A DNA stretch of 35,232 nucleotides from an uncultured Ideonella sp. (GTDB lineage: Bacteria > Pseudomonadota > Gammaproteobacteria > Burkholderiales > Burkholderiaceae): positions 1 through 35,232 of the forward strand of contig CAMLGG010000021.1 in NCBI GenBank assembly GCA_946479475.1. The letters run 5' to 3'. Every line of letters starts with the position of its first letter. The stretch's first letter is position 1. Below are positions 7,935-15,468 of this stretch, one piece after another. A model generated the notes under the pieces. That model worked only from the letters and a program-made list of their open reading frames with translations. It did not search any database and was not told the DNA's origin. A program made the position numbers and the translations under genes.

Positions 7935-9320
7935 ATGAACGAGCCGCTGACGATGAACCGCGCACATGGCGCGCAGACGACGACGAATCCCGCCCTGCAG
8001 CAGCCGTTGCGTTTGATCGAGAGCTCGTCCCAGCTCCCAACGCAGGCGGACGTGGTCGTGATCGGCGGCGGGATCATCGGCTCGTTTGCCGCCTATTACA
8101 TGGCCCGACGCGGCCTGTCGGTGGCCCTGGTCGAGAAGGGGCGCATCGGCGCGGAGCAATCGAGCCGCAACTGGGGCTGGTGCCGCCAGCAGAACCGCGA
8201 TGCGCGCGAGTTGCCGATGGCCACCAGGAGCCTCGAACTGTGGGAGCAGTTCACCGCCGACACCGGTGAAGACACGGGCTTCAAGCGCCACGGGCTGCTC
8301 TACCTGAGCAACGACGACGAGGAGATTGCGTGCTGGGCTCGCTGGCACGATTTCGCCAAGACCGCAGGCGTGACCACCCACATGCTGAGCAGCCGCGAAG
8401 CGGCGGAGCGGGGCCGCGCGACCGGCCGCGCGTGGAAAGGCGGAGTGTTCTCGCCCACCGACGGCACGGCGGACCCCGGCAAGGCCGCTCCCGCCGTGGC
8501 GTCTGCCCTCCTGAAGCTCGGTGGCAGCGTCCACCAGAACTGCGCCGCGCGCGGCCTCGAACTGGAGGGCGGCCGCGTCAGCGGCGTCGTCACCGAGGCC
8601 GGCACCATCAAGACCCGCACGGCGGTGCTCGCCGGCGGCGCCTGGGCCTCTTCGTTCTGCCGCCAGCTGGGCATCCGCTTTCCGTCGGCCACGGTGCGAC
8701 AGGCCATCGTGCGCGTGACCCCCCCGGCGGATCCGATCCCCGATGCCCTGGTCTCGTCGGCTGTGGCCATCACCCGGCGCAGCGATGGCACCATCAACCT
8801 GTCCATCAGCGGACGCGGTTGCGTCGACCCCACGCTGCAGCTGCTGCGATTCGCACCGCAATTCAGCGCGATGTTTGCCAAGCGCTGGCGCAACGTGTCC
8901 CTCGGCGGCCTGGAAGGCATTCGCTGGGGCCATGAATCCCTGGCGCGCTGGAAACTCGACGAGCCAACCCCCATGGAGCGGGCTCGCATCCTCGACCCCA
9001 GCCCGGACCCGAAGGGCGTGCGCGACACGCACCGCCGCGCCGTCGAGTTGCTGCCTGTGCTGCGCGAATCCCGCATTGCCAGCACCTGGGCGGGCTACAT
9101 CGACAGCACACCCGACGGCGTCCCCGGCATCGGCGAGGTGCGGGAGGTCCCCGGCTTCATCCTGGCCGCCGGCTTCTCGGGACACGGCTTCGGCATCGGC
9201 CCGGGCGCCGGCCATCTGATCGCCGACCTGGTCACCGGCGACAACCCCATCTTCGACCCCGCGCCATTCCGGCCGGAGCGCTTCAGCCGATCGGCTTGGG
9301 GCAAGGTGGCTGACTTCTAG
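7935..9320 (+). CDS. FAD-dependent oxidoreductase of the DAO (D-amino-acid/glycine oxidase) family
   Basis: 461 residues. VVVIGGGIIGSFAAYYMARR near residues 38-57 is the Rossmann FAD-binding motif (GxGxxG), followed by the Glu of VALVEKG that binds the ribose. RNWGWCRQQNRD shortly after is typical of a DadA/PuuB-like subgroup. The C-terminus GFSGHGFGIGPGAGHLIADL closes the FAD site. Such enzymes oxidise secondary or primary amines, or D-amino acids, to imines and aldehydes. It could supply the aldehyde for the dehydrogenases upstream; that is inference. It is separated from otnC by 108 bases holding a TAGGAT hexamer at 7923-7928. If that is the -10, the transcript would start at or near the ATG; an in-frame ATG at 7953 is an alternative start. 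Confidence 0.85.
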   Translation: MNEPLTMNRAHGAQTTTNPALQQPLRLIESSSQLPTQADVVVIGGGIIGSFAAYYMARRGLSVALVEKGRIGAEQSSRNWGWCRQQNRDARELPMATRSLELWEQFTADTGEDTGFKRHGLLYLSNDDEEIACWARWHDFAKTAGVTTHMLSSREAAERGRATGRAWKGGVFSPTDGTADPGKAAPAVASALLKLGGSVHQNCAARGLELEGGRVSGVVTEAGTIKTRTAVLAGGAWASSFCRQLGIRFPSATVRQAIVRVTPPADPIPDALVSSAVAITRRSDGTINLSISGRGCVDPTLQLLRFAPQFSAMFAKRWRNVSLGGLEGIRWGHESLARWKLDEPTPMERARILDPSPDPKGVRDTHRRAVELLPVLRESRIASTWAGYIDSTPDGVPGIGEVREVPGFILAAGFSGHGFGIGPGAGHLIADLVTGDNPIFDPAPFRPERFSRSAWGKVADF

Positions 9321-9581
9321 ACCAGCTGGCTGATGCGGTCACCCGCCGTCCGCGTTTCCGACCTCGCTGCCGCTCTTCGTCAACGACCGGTCCTCGCCAG
9401 AGCGGCTGACTGGCCCCGACCCGTTGCGGACCTACGTCCGATCGATCCGACAGCGCTGAACCAGTCGTCGGCGCCGGGGCGGGTGAGTCGCCGTGATTGT
9501 TTCAGCGCCCGAGGTCCCCACTGCGCAGGAGCTCACGACCGATGTCGATCGAAGCGCCACCGCACCGGAGTGGCGATGGCG
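9321..9581. other. Non-coding stretch before the toxin-antitoxin operon
   Basis: I see no plausible gene, tRNA or terminator here. The stretch is somewhat less GC-biased towards its right end, where the ParDE control region begins. It forms the left border of the accessory patch. Confidence 0.5.
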
Positions 9582-9598
9582 TTGGCATAATATGCCAA
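9582..9598. promoter_or_regulatory. 17-bp perfect palindrome, probable ParD operator and -10 region
   Basis: TTGGCATAATATGCCAA is a perfect inverted repeat with eight-base arms around one central A. It contains the AT-rich CATAAT, a good -10 candidate, so a repressor bound here would block the promoter. It lies 42 bases before the parD ATG. Ribbon-helix-helix antitoxins usually bind such palindromes and repress their own operon; the link to ParD is inference from position and family. Confidence 0.65.
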
Positions 9599-9640
9599 TC
9601 GGGGTTGCCAACCGGGCCCCACGCCTTCGGAGCGATCAAC

Positions 9641-9931
9641 ATGCCAACGCGCAACGTAGTCTTGAGTGATCACCAACAGGAGCTGGTAGAGGCTCTGGTG
9701 CAGTCCGGCCGCTACCAGAACGCCAGCGAGGTACTGCGTGAAGGCTTGCGCCTGATCGAGGAGCGCGAGCGCGTCGAACAAGCAAAGCTCAAAGCCCTCA
9801 AGCAAGCGGCCCGCCAGGGTTGGGCGGACATCTCCGCGGCACGGTACGCCGATGTTGGTGACGACCAGCTTGAGGATTTCGTCGGGCAGTTGGGCCGTCG
9901 TGCCGCCCATCTTGCCAAGACGGCGGGCTGA
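9641..9931 (+). CDS. parD: ParD-family ribbon-helix-helix antitoxin
   Basis: 96 residues. RNVVLSDHQQELVEALVQSG followed by RYQNASEVLREGLRLIEERE is the N-terminal ribbon-helix-helix DNA-binding unit of ParD antitoxins. The C-terminal part, rich in Ala, Asp and Gln, is the flexible segment that wraps the toxin. ATG 9641 is chosen because the family starts with M-P-T-R-N-V; longer readings add only low-complexity residues. Its TGA shares a base with the ATG of parE, the standard tight coupling of such pairs. It should neutralise ParE and repress the operon through the palindrome at 9582. Confidence 0.9.
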   Translation: MPTRNVVLSDHQQELVEALVQSGRYQNASEVLREGLRLIEERERVEQAKLKALKQAARQGWADISAARYADVGDDQLEDFVGQLGRRAAHLAKTAG

Positions 9932-10296
9932 TGCTTCGCTATCGGCTGTCGGACTCGGCTCAGGCAGATGTCATCAGCCTCCTTGCCTGGACGCATGAAC
10001 AATTCGGCGAGACCGCCCGGTTGCGCTATGAGAGCCTGATCGTCGCGGCGCTGCGCGACGTGGCGATTCAACCGGACAGACCGGGCAGCATCCCCCGGTC
10101 CGAACTCGGAGCGGGTGTTCGATCCTGGCATCTTCGACTGAGCCGGCATCACGTGGCCACGGGCGCAGGGGTGGTCCGCCGGCCGCGCCACTTCATCGTT
10201 TACCGCCTGGAACCGGATCTTCTCGTAGTCGGTCGAATACTGCACGACGCAATGGAGTTGGCGCAGAACTTGGACCCCGAAGCCTCCTGGGAATAG
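9931..10296 (+). CDS. parE: ParE/RelE-superfamily toxin
   Basis: 121 residues. The start YRLSDSAQADVISLLAWTHEQFG, ending with VYRLEPDLLVVGRILHDAMEL, is the fold pattern of ParE toxins, which poison DNA gyrase. Arginines at R-L-R-Y and R-S-W-H-L-R fit the family. It is a little longer than usual ParE (about 95-105 residues) because of an insertion around residues 68-88 (GVRSWHLRLSRHHVATGAG). Start overlaps the parD stop by one base. Pairs like this stabilise mobile or accessory DNA, in keeping with the decayed genes that follow. Confidence 0.88.
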   Translation: MLRYRLSDSAQADVISLLAWTHEQFGETARLRYESLIVAALRDVAIQPDRPGSIPRSELGAGVRSWHLRLSRHHVATGAGVVRRPRHFIVYRLEPDLLVVGRILHDAMELAQNLDPEASWE

Positions 10297-10464
10297 CCGC
10301 GGCGCACTTGGCCGTCCCTCTATCGCCGCATGGCTGGGGCGGATGCGATTGCCGTGCAGCGTCATGAAAGCCGCCCGTGGCCAGTGACTCTTCATGGCCC
10401 GGTCCGGGTCTACGTTGTGGCGGCGCCAAGCTGACTTTGGAGGTCACGGCCGCTGAACTTGCCG

Positions 10465-10803
10465 TCAGCAATCTGGCATGGCCGCGAACAGGCAGCCCCG
10501 TCCATGAGCGACCGCTCGGCCAGCGCCCGAAAACTTCGGCCGAGTCGATGCGCTGGAAACAACGGCGCAGACACGCTGTCGACACGGCGAACGCCTGCTT
10601 CGAGGGCAAGCTGCCTGACGTGAACAGCGTCGCACGTAGCGGCGGCCGTCCGGCGCTTGGAGGCGGCAGTTCTGGTCGCGCTCGCCCGCCAGAGGCTCGA
10701 TGCTGCCGTCGATGCCATAGAGCCGGCGCGCCAGCGCGCGCGCCTCCTGCGGCGAAAGGCTGGGTGCAGCGGTGCTCAGTGCCGCATGCTCGACGCTGTG
10801 CAT
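10465..10803 (-). pseudogene. Truncated APH-type phosphotransferase (N-terminal remnant)
   Basis: About the first 59 codons (10803 down to about 10627) read as the N-lobe start of an aminoglycoside/homoserine-kinase-like phosphotransferase, of the kind often fused to a class III aminotransferase: EARALARRLYGIDGSIEPLAGERDQN, then LQAPDGRRYVRR. After this the frame runs into Arg/Ser-rich sequence with no family features and stops at 10465. Its ATG overlaps the TGA of the HAD gene on the same strand, so it was once translated after it. I see no continuation in the other frames, nor any gene in 10297-10464, so the rest has been deleted or replaced, perhaps when the ParDE segment arrived. Confidence 0.6.
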
Positions 10804-11468
10804 CACAAGCCGACCAGGCCGGGAAGCTGCCGGACATCGGTGATCCTGCAGACCCCGTAACCCTCGACCGCCGGCTCATGGCCACGATCTATGAACGCCT
10901 TGGCCATGAAGCCCAGGTCCGAGGCCGTCATCAGGTCGTACCGGAAACTGGACGAGACGTGCGTCATCTGCCCGGGGCCGCACCCGAGCCGGTCGAACAT
11001 GTACTCGAAGGCCTGCATGCGCGGCTTGTACGCACGCGCCCCCTCGGAGGTGAAGACCTCGTGGAACTGCGCCCGCAGCCGGGCGACGCTAGCGGGGATC
11101 AGGTCGACCATCGAGTTCGACAGCAGCACCAGCGGCACGTGCGGCACGAGCATCTTCAGCACCTCCACGACGTTCGGGTGGGGTTCGAAGGTCGGGATGG
11201 CGTCGTACAGCGCCGCCACGTCCGATGCGCCGCATTCCACGCCGTGCGCCTTGCACGCCCGCCAGATCGAGTTCTCGATGACGTCGCGAAACGGCTTCCA
11301 CTCGCCCAGGACCTCGTCGAGGCGATAGGCACGAAAGCTGTCCAGGAACGCAGGCATCCGCTCGGCGGGAACGCGATCGGCGAACAGACGCTTCGCGGTC
11401 GGGCCCATCTCGAAGTTGATGAGCCTGCCGTAGCAGTCGAAGCTGATGAACTTGGGCTTGAAGGTCAT
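10803..11468 (-). CDS. HAD family hydrolase, L-2-haloacid dehalogenase type (copy 1, altered active site)
   Basis: 221 residues, aligned from end to end with the copies at 11830 and 15469. Against L-2-haloacid dehalogenase it keeps the nucleophile Asp11 in FDCYG, the Arg of AYRLDEV, the Ser of VLLSNS and the Lys of AYKPRMQ. The residue after FDCYG is Arg (codon AGG), where both other copies and the family have Thr (ACG); this Thr lines the active site. The change plus the broken downstream partner suggest a decaying copy, or one with a changed substrate. The ATG at 11468 is set by homology with the other copies. A strong palindrome lies just upstream at 11488-11519. Confidence 0.82.
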   Translation of the reverse strand: MTFKPKFISFDCYGRLINFEMGPTAKRLFADRVPAERMPAFLDSFRAYRLDEVLGEWKPFRDVIENSIWRACKAHGVECGASDVAALYDAIPTFEPHPNVVEVLKMLVPHVPLVLLSNSMVDLIPASVARLRAQFHEVFTSEGARAYKPRMQAFEYMFDRLGCGPGQMTHVSSSFRYDLMTASDLGFMAKAFIDRGHEPAVEGYGVCRITDVRQLPGLVGL

Positions 11469-11487
11469 GAGGCAGTCCGTGTGGCTT

Positions 11488-11519
11488 GGTGGAATGCCTG
11501 GAAGTCCAGGAATCCCACC
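11488..11519. promoter_or_regulatory. 32-bp imperfect palindrome upstream of HAD copy 1
   Basis: Arms GGTGG and CCACC enclose a core CCTGGAAGTCCAGG, whose six-base halves CCTGGA and TCCAGG are perfectly complementary. Thirteen of 16 base pairs match. It lies 20-51 bases ahead of the HAD copy 1 ATG, in the leader or promoter. It could be an operator for a dimeric regulator or an mRNA hairpin; no T-run follows, so a terminator is unlikely. Confidence 0.5.
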
Positions 11520-11701
11520 GCTGAGGAGACGCCGCATTCGTCGGCGCCAGGAGCGGATTCCGCTTCGATTCACGGGCGTGGCGGCATTCCTTGTGGTCGT
11601 CCCGCGCGTGTCGCCTCGCGCCGAATCGGAACCGCGCAGCACAAGGCTTCGTTGCCGACGCAAGTTCGAAACCATTGCCTTCCGCCGGCAGCGCAGCACC
11701 G
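11520..11701. other. Non-coding stretch between divergent HAD copies 1 and 2
   Basis: No convincing gene or RNA is visible. Together with the flanking palindrome and promoter-like element it makes up the 361-base divergent region 11469-11829. Confidence 0.5.
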
Positions 11702-11730
11702 CACCAACTTCTGCAGGCCCCGCCTAGCAT
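11702..11730 (+). promoter_or_regulatory. Promoter-like element of HAD copy 2
   Basis: CACCAA (11702-11707) and TAGCAT (11725-11730) are 17 bases apart. The same layout, CAGCAA-17-TAACAT, occurs at 15365-15393 ahead of HAD copy 3, and both -10 hexamers lie in GCCTARCATT. The conservation between the two copies is the main support; the -35 match to consensus is poor. Confidence 0.4.
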
Positions 11731-11829
11731 TGTCGACACGGCCTGCATGAACACTCGGAGCCTCGGGCCGACGTGCAGGATCGGGCCGCCAGAGCCCTCG
11801 TCCCTTCAACCCACCAGCGAGACCACACC

Positions 11830-12498
11830 GTGATCTTTCGACCCAAGTACATCAGCTTCGACTGCTACGGCACGCTCACCAACTTCCGCATGCACGAGGT
11901 CGCCACCGAGGTCTACGCCAGCCAGCTGCCGGCCGGGCGGCTGCCCCTGTTCATCAAGGACTTCGCGGCGTATCGGCTCGACGAGGTCATGGGCGACTGG
12001 AAGCCGTACGACCAGGTGCTGAGTTCGGCGATTGCCCGCACCTGCAAGCGCCACGGCGTCGCCTTCCGCGAGCACGATGGGCGCAAGTTCTACGATGCCG
12101 TGCCCACCTGGGGCCCGCACGCCGACGTGCCGCAGGCGCTGACCCGCGTGGGCAAGGAGATTCCGCTGGTGATCCTTTCCAACGCGATGAACGAACAGAT
12201 CCATTCGAACGTGCGCAAGCTCGAGGCGCCGTTCCACAAGGTCTGCACCGCACAGGACGCCGGCGCCTACAAGCCCCGGCTGGCCGCGTTCGAGTACATG
12301 CTGGACCAGCTCGGCTGCTCGCCGCTGGACATCCTGCATGTGTCGTCCAGTCCCCGCTATGACCTGATGCCCGCCGACGACCTGGGCATCAAGAACAAGG
12401 TCTTCGTCAACCGCGGCCACGAACCGAGGGCCAACGAGGCCTACGGCTTCGCCGAGATCCGGGACATCAGCGAGCTGCCTGCACTGGTCGGGCTGTAA
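11830..12498 (+). CDS. HAD family hydrolase, L-2-haloacid dehalogenase type (copy 2)
   Basis: 222 residues. Family residues are Asp11 and Thr15 in FDCYGTL, Arg49 in YRLDEV, Ser117 in VILSNAM and Lys148 in AYKPRLAAFEYML; VSSSPRYD holds the acidic motif. L-2-haloacid dehalogenases displace a halide from 2-haloacids through an Asp ester, but many relatives are phosphatases or unknown hydrolases. The usual Tyr that follows the Lys by six residues is Phe here. The start is GTG 11830, set by near-identity with the ATG start of copy 3 (IFRPKYI). No partner gene follows; instead, hairpins precede the converging 2-hydroxyacid dehydrogenase. Confidence 0.85.
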   Translation: MIFRPKYISFDCYGTLTNFRMHEVATEVYASQLPAGRLPLFIKDFAAYRLDEVMGDWKPYDQVLSSAIARTCKRHGVAFREHDGRKFYDAVPTWGPHADVPQALTRVGKEIPLVILSNAMNEQIHSNVRKLEAPFHKVCTAQDAGAYKPRLAAFEYMLDQLGCSPLDILHVSSSPRYDLMPADDLGIKNKVFVNRGHEPRANEAYGFAEIRDISELPALVGL

Positions 12499-12500
12499 GC

Positions 12501-12561
12501 GTCCGGCTGCCGGACCGACGCGTGCGAACGCTGGCCCGGCCGGGGCGTGCAGCCCCTGGCC
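12501..12561. terminator. Two GC-rich hairpins between converging genes
   Basis: GTCCGG-CTG-CCGGAC (12501-12515) follows the HAD copy 2 stop. A longer stem at 12538-12561 pairs GGCCGGGGC with GCCCC-T-GGCC around a GTGCA loop. Genes end towards each other here, so a two-way terminator fits, but neither stem has a clear T-run. Confidence 0.45.
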
Positions 12562-12573
12562 GGCCTCCTGCTG

Positions 12574-13500
12574 TCAGTACCCGCTGGCCCGGTCGATGAC
12601 GTTCAGCAGCGGCTCGCCGCGCTGGTGCCGTCGCAGGTTCTCCAGCAGGATGGGCGCGGCGGATTCCGGCTGGGTCATGCTGGCCACGTGCGGCGTGAGG
12701 AACACCCGCGGGTGCGTCCAGAAGGGATGCTCCGGCGGCAGCGGCTCGGGGTCGGTCACGTCGAGAATCGCTCGGGACAGCCGGCCGGAATCCAGTGCCT
12801 CGATCAGGTCCGCATCCACCAGGTGCGGCCCGCGGCCCACGTTGATCAGCGCCGCGCTGGCAGGCAGCATGGCAAAGAGCTCGCGGTTGAGGATGCCCCG
12901 GGTCGTCGATGTGAGCGGCAGCAGGCAGACCAGGACATCACAGCCGGCGAGGAAGGGCTGCAACTGCTCGGCGCCGGCGAAGCTCTGCACGCCCTGCATC
13001 GTGCGCAGCGAGCGGTTCCAGCCACGCAGCCGGAAGCCAAAGGTTGCGAGACGCTCCAGCACCGCGCGCCCGAGCACGCCCATGCCCATGACGCCGATGG
13101 TCCGGCTCGAGGCGGGCGGCACCTCCAGCGGGTTCCAGCGGCGCGATGCCTTGGCTGCCACGTAGTCGAAGAAGTCCCGGTGCAGGGCCAGCACGGCCAG
13201 GCTCACGTACTCGACCATGCCGTTGATGATGCCGGGCTCGACCATGCGCGCGATGGGCACGTGGGCCGGCACGGCCGAGAAGTCGACGTGGTCGACGCCG
13301 GCGCCGGAGGAAAACAGCACCTTGAGGCGGGGCAGGGCGGCGAGGAACTCGCGCGGCGCCTGCCAGGCGATCAGGTATTCGATGTCCTCGAGCTTGCCGG
13401 CGTCGGGCCAGACCCGGAAATCGACGTCGGGCGCGTGTTCGGCGAAGTAGCGTGCCCAGGCCGCGGCGCGGGACGGGTCGGATCGATAGAGGATGCTCAT
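12574..13500 (-). CDS. D-2-hydroxyacid dehydrogenase (glyoxylate/hydroxypyruvate reductase A type)
   Basis: 308 residues. The NAD(P)-binding motif is GVMGMGVLGRAVLERL (about residues 138-153). Catalytic residues are the Arg of INVGRG, the Glu of DVTDPEPLP and the His of FLTPHVAS. Length and the WPD near residue 32 resemble GhrA-type reductases, which reduce glyoxylate, hydroxypyruvate or other 2-oxo acids in the cytoplasm. It begins three bases after the stop of the dehydratase gene on the same strand, so the two form an operon. A dehydratase making a 2-keto-3-deoxy acid followed by a 2-oxo/2-hydroxy acid oxidoreductase is a sensible pair, though the direction is unknown. Confidence 0.87.
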   Translation of the reverse strand: MSILYRSDPSRAAAWARYFAEHAPDVDFRVWPDAGKLEDIEYLIAWQAPREFLAALPRLKVLFSSGAGVDHVDFSAVPAHVPIARMVEPGIINGMVEYVSLAVLALHRDFFDYVAAKASRRWNPLEVPPASSRTIGVMGMGVLGRAVLERLATFGFRLRGWNRSLRTMQGVQSFAGAEQLQPFLAGCDVLVCLLPLTSTTRGILNRELFAMLPASAALINVGRGPHLVDADLIEALDSGRLSRAILDVTDPEPLPPEHPFWTHPRVFLTPHVASMTQPESAAPILLENLRRHQRGEPLLNVIDRASGY

Positions 13501-13503
13501 GGC

Positions 13504-15255
13504 CTACCAGCCTCCCACCCAGCCGTCGAACAGACCCTCCGGCAGCGTGTCGGCGTCGGCGCCGCGCAGGAAGTCGAAATCGCAGCCGCGATGCGCCTGC
13601 TCCACGTGCTGGTCATACAGCCGCCGGTAACCCCGCGCATGGACGCGCGCTGGCGGCTGCCAGGCCAGGCGTCGTCGTTCCAGCTCCTCGGGATCCACGC
13701 ACAACTGCAGCCGGCGTTCGGGGACATCGAGCTCGATGATGTCGCCGTCGCGCACGAGCGCGAGCGGGCCGCCGACCGCGGCTTCGGGCGAGACGTGAAG
13801 CACGGCCGCGCCGTAGGCCGTTCCGCTCATCCGGGCGTCCGAGATGCGCAGCATGTCGCGCACTCCACGCTCCAGCAGTTGCCGCGGCAGCGGCAGCATG
13901 CCCCACTCCGGCATGGCGGCGCCCACAGGGCCGGCGTTGCGAAGGATCAGCACGCTGTTCTCGTCGATCTCCAGCGCCGGGTCGTCGATGCGGTCGGCGA
14001 TGGTCTGCACGTCCTCGAACACCACCGCGCGGCCGCGATGGCGGAACAGCCTGGGGTCGGCGGCGCAGGCTTTCATCACCGCGCCGTCGGGCGCGAGATT
14101 GCCCTTCACCACGACCAGCGTTTCGCCGGGCTTCACGGGCTGGTCCAGAGGCCGGATGATCTCCGGGTCCAGCACCTCGGCGCCGTCCACGATCTCGCCG
14201 ATGGTGCGCCCGTCGACCGTGCGCGAATCCAGGTGCAGCAAGGGTTTGAGCGCCTTGAGCAACGCGGGGACGCCGCCGGCGGTCATCAACCGCTCGGTCA
14301 GGTGTTCGCCCGCAGGCTGCACGTTGGCGATCAGCGGAACCTTGCGCCCGATCTCGTCGAAGCGCTCGAGGGTCAAGGTCACGCCGACGCGGCCGGCCAG
14401 TGCCAGCAGGTGGATGATGCAGTTGGTGGAGCCGCCGACCGCGCACAGCAGGGTGATGGCGTTGTCGAAGGCGCGCGCATCGAGGATGTCCTGCGGGCGT
14501 GGGCCTTCGGTGGCGAGCTTCACGCTGCGGCGGCCGGCCTCCCGGGCCAGCTGGTTGCGGCGGCGGTCCGTCGCCGGCACCAGGCTGCTGCCGGGCAAGG
14601 CGACGCCCAGCGCCTCGCACAGGGCCGACATCGACGACGCGGTGCCCATCTCGGCGCAGTGGCCCACGGTGCCCATCACGCTGCGCTCGAAGGCCGCGAA
14701 GTCGCATTCCGTCTGGCCGGCGCGCAGCTGGTCGACCAGGCGCCAGACGCCGGTGGCGTTGGCGAGATGGCCGCCCGTCGCCGACCGCGGCGTCGCCGGG
14801 CCGCTGGCCAGGAAAAGGAATGGAATCCCGGCGCTGGCCGCGCCCATCAGAAGCGCCGGCTGCGTCTTGTCGCAGCCTCCGAGCAGCACCACGGCATCGA
14901 ACGGATGGGCGCGCAGGGTCTCCTCCACCTCCATCGCCAGCAGGTTGCGGAACGGAAACGACGTCGGCTTGATGATGTTCTCGCTCAGCGACATCAGCGG
15001 CATCTCGAACGGAATGCCGCCCGCCTCCAGGATGCCGGTGCGCACGTCTTCCGCCAGCGCGCGCAGGTTCATGTTGCAGGGGTTCATGTCCGACCAGGCG
15101 TTCAGGATGCCGATGACGGGCCGCGTCATCAGGTCCTCACGGCTCCATCCGGCCGCAGCCAAGGTCGAGCGGTGCACGAAGCCGGGCAGGTCGTCCTTGC
15201 GGAACCAGCGCGCGCTGCGCAGCGGCCGCTTGTGCAGGGTCTCGTCGTCGTTCAT
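13504..15255 (-). CDS. IlvD/Edd family dehydratase (sugar-acid dehydratase type)
   Basis: 583 residues. Cysteines expected to hold the Fe-S cluster are in GGCDKTQPALLMG, in GTVGHCAEMGTASSM and in LCAVGGSTNCIIHLLA. Other family signatures are NAWSDMNPCNMNL, SENIIKPTSFPFRNLLAMEVEE and ISDARMSGTAYGAAVLHV. The details resemble L-arabinonate/D-xylonate and related sugar-acid dehydratases more than the isoleucine-valine enzyme; that is a judgement by eye. They remove water from a 2,3-dihydroxy acid to give a 2-keto-3-deoxy acid. The ATG at 15255 is preferred because GGAG lies 10 bases upstream; a GTG at 15270 is possible. Confidence 0.87.
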   Translation of the reverse strand: MNDDETLHKRPLRSARWFRKDDLPGFVHRSTLAAAGWSREDLMTRPVIGILNAWSDMNPCNMNLRALAEDVRTGILEAGGIPFEMPLMSLSENIIKPTSFPFRNLLAMEVEETLRAHPFDAVVLLGGCDKTQPALLMGAASAGIPFLFLASGPATPRSATGGHLANATGVWRLVDQLRAGQTECDFAAFERSVMGTVGHCAEMGTASSMSALCEALGVALPGSSLVPATDRRRNQLAREAGRRSVKLATEGPRPQDILDARAFDNAITLLCAVGGSTNCIIHLLALAGRVGVTLTLERFDEIGRKVPLIANVQPAGEHLTERLMTAGGVPALLKALKPLLHLDSRTVDGRTIGEIVDGAEVLDPEIIRPLDQPVKPGETLVVVKGNLAPDGAVMKACAADPRLFRHRGRAVVFEDVQTIADRIDDPALEIDENSVLILRNAGPVGAAMPEWGMLPLPRQLLERGVRDMLRISDARMSGTAYGAAVLHVSPEAAVGGPLALVRDGDIIELDVPERRLQLCVDPEELERRRLAWQPPARVHARGYRRLYDQHVEQAHRGCDFDFLRGADADTLPEGLFDGWVGGW

Positions 15256-15281
15256 GGGATCAATCTCCACAGGATCGAAGA

Positions 15282-15287
15282 ATCCTA
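15282..15287 (-). promoter_or_regulatory. -10-like hexamer TAGGAT for the dehydratase operon
   Basis: TAGGAT on the minus strand would start a transcript near 15275, giving a leader of about 20 bases that includes the GGAG before ATG 15255. No good -35 is visible, so an activator may be needed. Confidence 0.4.
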
Positions 15288-15312
15288 GTTGGAGAGTGCT
15301 GAATTGAAGTGC

Positions 15313-15343
15313 TGTTTGCCTGCGTGCCTTCCATATGTTTGCC
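15313..15343. repeat. Direct repeat TGTTTGCC x2 in the divergent region
   Basis: TGTTTGCC occurs at 15313-15320 and 15336-15343, 23 bases apart start to start, between the dehydratase operon and HAD copy 3. Such spacing, near two helical turns, suits half-sites for a regulator controlling one or both sides. Confidence 0.35.
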
Positions 15344-15364
15344 GCTTCCGTTCATCGACAACGG

Positions 15365-15393
15365 CAGCAAGTGAGGCGGCCGCTGCCTAACAT
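15365..15393 (+). promoter_or_regulatory. Promoter-like element of HAD copy 3
   Basis: CAGCAA (15365-15370), 17 bases, TAACAT (15388-15393). It matches the element before HAD copy 2 in both spacing and the GCCTARCATT context. The gene's leader of about 69 bases ends with GGAG before ATG 15469. Confidence 0.4.
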
Positions 15394-15468
15394 TTCTCAT
15401 CGGGTATCGGCTGCACTGCAACGACGGGCCGTCGACCGGAATTTCTCCTCACCCTCTTTGGAGACACC

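Noticed and set aside
12547..15288. Long plus-strand frame opposite the dehydratase and 2-hydroxyacid dehydrogenase
   Set aside because: Product is compositionally biased and motif-free; the minus strand encodes two complete enzymes here.
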